This document shows positions 61,832-64,000 of a stretch of 64,000 nucleotides of DNA, one piece after another; position 1 is the first letter of the stretch; each line of letters starts with the position of its first letter. The DNA is from Clavaria fumosa (Eukaryota > Basidiomycota > Agaricomycetes > Agaricales > Clavariaceae), in NCBI GenBank assembly GCA_951802425.1, contig OX637801.1, positions 1,984,001-2,048,000 of the forward strand. Direction: 5' to 3'. The translations under genes were made by a program, and so were the position numbers. Under the pieces are notes generated by a model. It saw only the letters and a list, made by a program, of their open reading frames with translations, ran no database searches and was not told where the DNA came from.

Positions 61832-62488
61832 ATGTCTTCGTCCTCATCGACCGGCACGACCCGAAGCGGGCCACAAGACGTGGACCAACTACTGTCGCAA
61901 CACCCCGCCAGCGCTCCCTCCGCCATTATTGGCTGGGTGATCTCGCTGATCACAGTATGGCGCGCTTCAGTTAACTCTCTATTCACATCGGTACTTGAGC
62001 GACGCGTGGACGACGTCAACTCCCTCCTCGACGAACTCGATACGAATATGTCCGACACCCGCACCCGCCTCGTCGACACCGAGACCACTGTCGCCGCCGC
62101 CCGTGCCAGTGTCGCTGCTCCCTCTACAGGTCGAGCAACCCGAGGCACCCCCACACCCGGTCGATACGCCAAGTGTGACAAGTGCCACGCTCGCGGTCAT
62201 ACGGCATCCGATTGCCGCACCGCCGACCCTCTGCCGTCCGACGCCGCATCGCGCAGAACAAGAAGCGACGGGCTCAGCGCCCCTTCGAGGCGCCACCCCC
62301 TGCCGCCCCTTACTTCCCGCCGCCGCTTGGACCAGCCCCCTACTTCTATCCGCCGCCGCCACTTTATGCCGCCTCCACGACCATCGCCGCCGAGGCCACC
62401 GAATTGCGCCGCCGGATTGCGCAATCCAATCGAGACCGCCGCCGTGCCCGCACGCCCGCTGTCGCCACCGCTCCCGCCTGAAGACTGA
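61832..62488 (+). CDS. Gag-like protein with CCHC zinc knuckle
   Basis: 218 residues starting MSSSSSTGTTRSGPQDVDQL. A helical segment (SLLDELDTNMSDTRTRLVDT) looks like a coiled coil. A perfect retroviral-type zinc knuckle, CDKCHARGHTASDC (C-x2-C-x4-H-x4-C), follows at about residues 112-125. The C-terminal third is Arg/Pro-rich. Such proteins bind element RNA and form particles. It is shorter than a full Gag; the capsid core is not clearly present. Frames +1 and +2 over the Pro/Arg-rich end are also open, but only this frame holds the knuckle. Confidence 0.8.
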   Translation: MSSSSSTGTTRSGPQDVDQLLSQHPASAPSAIIGWVISLITVWRASVNSLFTSVLERRVDDVNSLLDELDTNMSDTRTRLVDTETTVAAARASVAAPSTGRATRGTPTPGRYAKCDKCHARGHTASDCRTADPLPSDAASRRTRSDGLSAPSRRHPLPPLTSRRRLDQPPTSIRRRHFMPPPRPSPPRPPNCAAGLRNPIETAAVPARPLSPPLPPED

Positions 62489-62512
62489 TCGATGGATTCG
62501 ATTACGGGGGAG

Positions 62513-62841
62513 TGTTGGAATTGGCTATCTCAGCCATCGATCAGATAGGATCAGATAAGCGCTTATTCATTTAACTTTAGTCATCAGACCAGGCCCCTTA
62601 GTAAGAACGTCATGTGATTATGTAGAGGTACTAACGCCATTGGTAGTTATTAATAGCTATCACATGACTGCAGTAGTATATAAGTAGCTCACCAGATGTA
62701 GTAGAACTACCATCTGGTTATCCAGTTTTGTGCCCCGGTTTACCACTACCACTACCGACTCGACTTCGCTCTTCGTCACCGTCGTCGTCCCTCAATAGGA
62801 TCCTCACCGATCAGCACACCGACAACCAGATTCCTCTAACA
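62513..62841 (+). repeat. Right LTR
   Basis: Second copy of the LTR in the same orientation, differing from the left copy at very few positions (for example ACCGGGCC versus ACCAGGCC). It ends CTCTAACA before the AAAGG duplication. Confidence 0.9.
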
Positions 62842-63117
62842 AAAGGAATTAGCTCGAATGGTGGGATGCCTGGCATGGCAGGTGTCTCTAGCGATTCAGC
62901 ATTCTAAGAATGATCAATATAAACTCTTGATGGTATTAGAAAATTGGCTGACCTTTCGCTGCCGCCTTTGTAATGCCTTGGCTCGAGGGCCAGCAGTCAG
63001 TGGGCCAGGGTTCTTTTTTCGCTGATTTGTGGAAGATGCAGCAATTTCCCCAGTGTGGGCTAAGCGATCCTGAGGATTGTCGACAGGACAGGACCGCTGA
63101 GAACGCCGTGCGGCCAT

Positions 63118-63444
63118 CGTAAGAAAAAAAGGATGGGAAACGACACAAAGTCAGAAGGAAGGAGTCGAAGCTCAACTTACGAACATGTGCCTTAGGGCAT
63201 GCGGCGGCTTGACGAGATTATCAGTATCAGTATGGTATGGAATGGTATATAACGCCTCAAAGTGTTAAAGAGAGGTAAAAACCAATGCGCATCTCGCATG
63301 TGACTTTGCTGACGTCAGCGGCGGCGGCGGCAGTCGGACTCAGAAGGGTAATGAAAAAAAAAACAGTATTCATTGCATGTGCAGGTGCACGATATGCATG
63401 CACAATGCACTGGCATGTCCAAGGCTTTCAATACATGCAGAGTC
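63118..63444. other. Intergenic region with GGC and TG repeats
   Basis: About 330 bp between the DUF6532-like gene and the transposase gene. It contains a short GGC run (about 63318-63332) and an A-run (63353-63363). It should hold the promoter of the DUF6532-like gene. Confidence 0.5.
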
Positions 63445-64000
63445 CTACTGATAACTAAGAATCGCATGGAAGGTCTCCTTGCTGGCAAAATTGTTGACAT
63501 AGTAATCATTCCCTATCTCCATACTGTTGTCCTTTGTCAATTGAGGGTCTGTGAACCGTCCATACTTGGGCACAAGCTGAAGAGGTTGTTGAACGTTTTT
63601 CAGCTCTATGACATCACCCATCCGCATGCGATTTGAACGAAAGTGCTGACTGACAGCAAACATATCGATGCCAGGTTCAGGGATATTGATGTGCCCACCA
63701 CCTTGGACTTCCGCGACGTTTCGTGGGGAGTACAGAAAATATTCTCCATAGAAAAGGATTGGCGGTTCTTCGGACAGGACCCCTGACATGCATGGCTGGA
63801 AAATCAAACGTACTTGCATGACAACATGGGCTGAAAGAATGAATATATGCTGGAGAAAATATGAATGGAGATGTTACCTTGTAGGGAGAGTCCTTCGACC
63901 GGATCTGCAACTAAAACAGTATTACAGCGACCATATGGAGCTGTCTCGCTCGGCGGTAAAGCTTGAATCGTTGCTGGAGGGCAGATCATATTGCGGTCTT
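63445..64000 (-). CDS. Plavaka-type transposase, C-terminal end (partial, runs off the window)
   Basis: The last exon (63445-63830) is preceded by an exon from 63878 to beyond 64000, joining LVADPVEGLSLQ|AHVVMQVRLIFQP. The end reads GIDMFAVSQHFRSNRMRMGD, VIELKNVQQPLQLVPKYGRF and YYVNNFASKETFHAILSYQ. To my recollection the pattern 'F-x2-R...R-M-G-D-V-I-x-L' followed by 'x-L-V-P-K-Y-G' and 'N-x-F-A-x-K-E-x-F' is that of the C-terminus of Plavaka transposases, a basidiomycete-rich clade of CACTA/CMC DNA transposons. The catalytic core is not in the window. It may be a source of transposase for the CATCAG-type elements nearby, but nothing here proves that. Confidence 0.65.

Larger units (their letters stand above)
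61470..62841 (+). mobile_element. Gag-only LTR retroelement (1,372 bp) with intact LTRs
   Basis: Two nearly identical 329-bp LTRs (61470-61798 and 62513-62841) both run TGTTGGAATTGG ... CCTCTAACA. AAAGG flanks both sides (61465-61469, 62842-62846). A polypurine tract (ACGGGGGAG) directly precedes the right LTR. Only two or so base differences between the LTRs were seen, implying a recent insertion. The internal part is 714 bp and holds a gag-like frame but no protease, reverse transcriptase or integrase, so it must be mobilised in trans. Confidence 0.92.
58805..63117 (-). pseudogene. DUF6532-like protein gene, interrupted by an LTR element
   Basis: The first exon (62953-63117) encodes MAARRSQRSC...RKKNPGPLTAGPRAKALQRR. 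The next starts at 62903 (NAESLETPAMPGIPPFELIP) and is cut by the LTR element at 62842/61469; with the element and one AAAGG copy removed the same frame runs on to a GT donor at 61436. Further exons include MLIAPSSRS...SSQTGSQAISSQAE and an acidic stretch (about 59800-60287), DNFVLHLCVVNGFPSSDEAV (about 59700-59790), GLWTQGPPDTT (about 59350), GKPTFFTHPCIRSCIVSFFF with LKIPLAMIALVSAAVCYH (59130-59315), and VDFSTDIYGPHYSGLMDNLK. It ends GIFVDLS at 58805-58807. The helical pattern is that of DUF6532, a domain expanded in mushroom genomes and often near transposons; function unknown. I could not resolve all exon joins between 60290 and 61430. Confidence 0.6.

Noticed and set aside
63300..63372. 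GGC run and A-run as a possible element end
   Set aside because: No inverted partner or duplication could be found in the window.

Overview
The window is nuclear DNA of a filamentous basidiomycete, most likely an Agaricomycete. The evidence is very intron-rich genes with short introns of about 50-70 nt, basidiomycete-type protein architectures, and the transposon lineages at the right end (a Plavaka-type transposase and a DUF6532-like gene). I resolved gene models by joining exons at GT-AG, and occasionally GC-AG, junctions that restore conserved protein motifs. No RNA gene or CRISPR array was found.

Positions 1 to about 41,100 are a gene-dense housekeeping region. From left to right: an Ecl1-like zinc-binding protein (-), a large SET-domain methyltransferase (-), the Shr3 permease chaperone (-), a Bem3-like PX-PH-RhoGAP protein (-), an iron-sulfur L-serine dehydratase with micro-exons (+), a PQ-loop membrane protein of the Any1/SLC66A2 type (+), clathrin heavy chain (+), a Rho3-type GTPase (-), a coiled-coil protein (-), a CCCH/CUE/Smr protein (-), a PDCD2/Tsr4-type protein (-), an Msc2/ZnT5-type zinc transporter with an enlarged His-rich loop (+), and a short Bfr2/AATF homologue (+). 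Several act in membrane traffic and polarity (clathrin, Rho3, Bem3, Shr3, Any1), two in ribosome biogenesis (Bfr2, Tsr4), and two in zinc physiology (Ecl1-like, Msc2-like). They are not operons; some pairs share short divergent promoters.

Positions about 41,350 to 64,000 are a repeat-rich accessory island with nested insertions. Two copies of a 2.48-kb element lie in inverted orientation, 41352-46556 and 56278-58760. Its ends read CATCAG...CTGATG and it carries a TMEM135-like gene fused to a Gly-rich repeat tail. The left copy is split by a second CATCAGG element (43602-46307, AA target duplication) holding a broken nitrate-reductase fragment between GCN repeats. A third CATCAGG element (50846-54972, TT duplication) sits inside a fold-back element with an ATCTAC duplication. 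A 1,055-bp near-perfect palindrome interrupts a membrane-protein gene with an AT duplication. A 726-bp solo LTR (CTGAT duplication), a pogo-type transposase fragment and a candidate LTR-like direct repeat fill the rest.

At the right end, a gag-only LTR retroelement (329-bp LTRs, AAAGG duplication) has landed in a coding exon of a DUF6532-like gene. The window ends inside the C-terminal part of a Plavaka-type transposase. The most interesting signal is the set of CATCAG-ended elements that share internal GC-rich repeats and in two cases carry host gene sequence. They look like an active gene-capturing, non-autonomous DNA transposon group.
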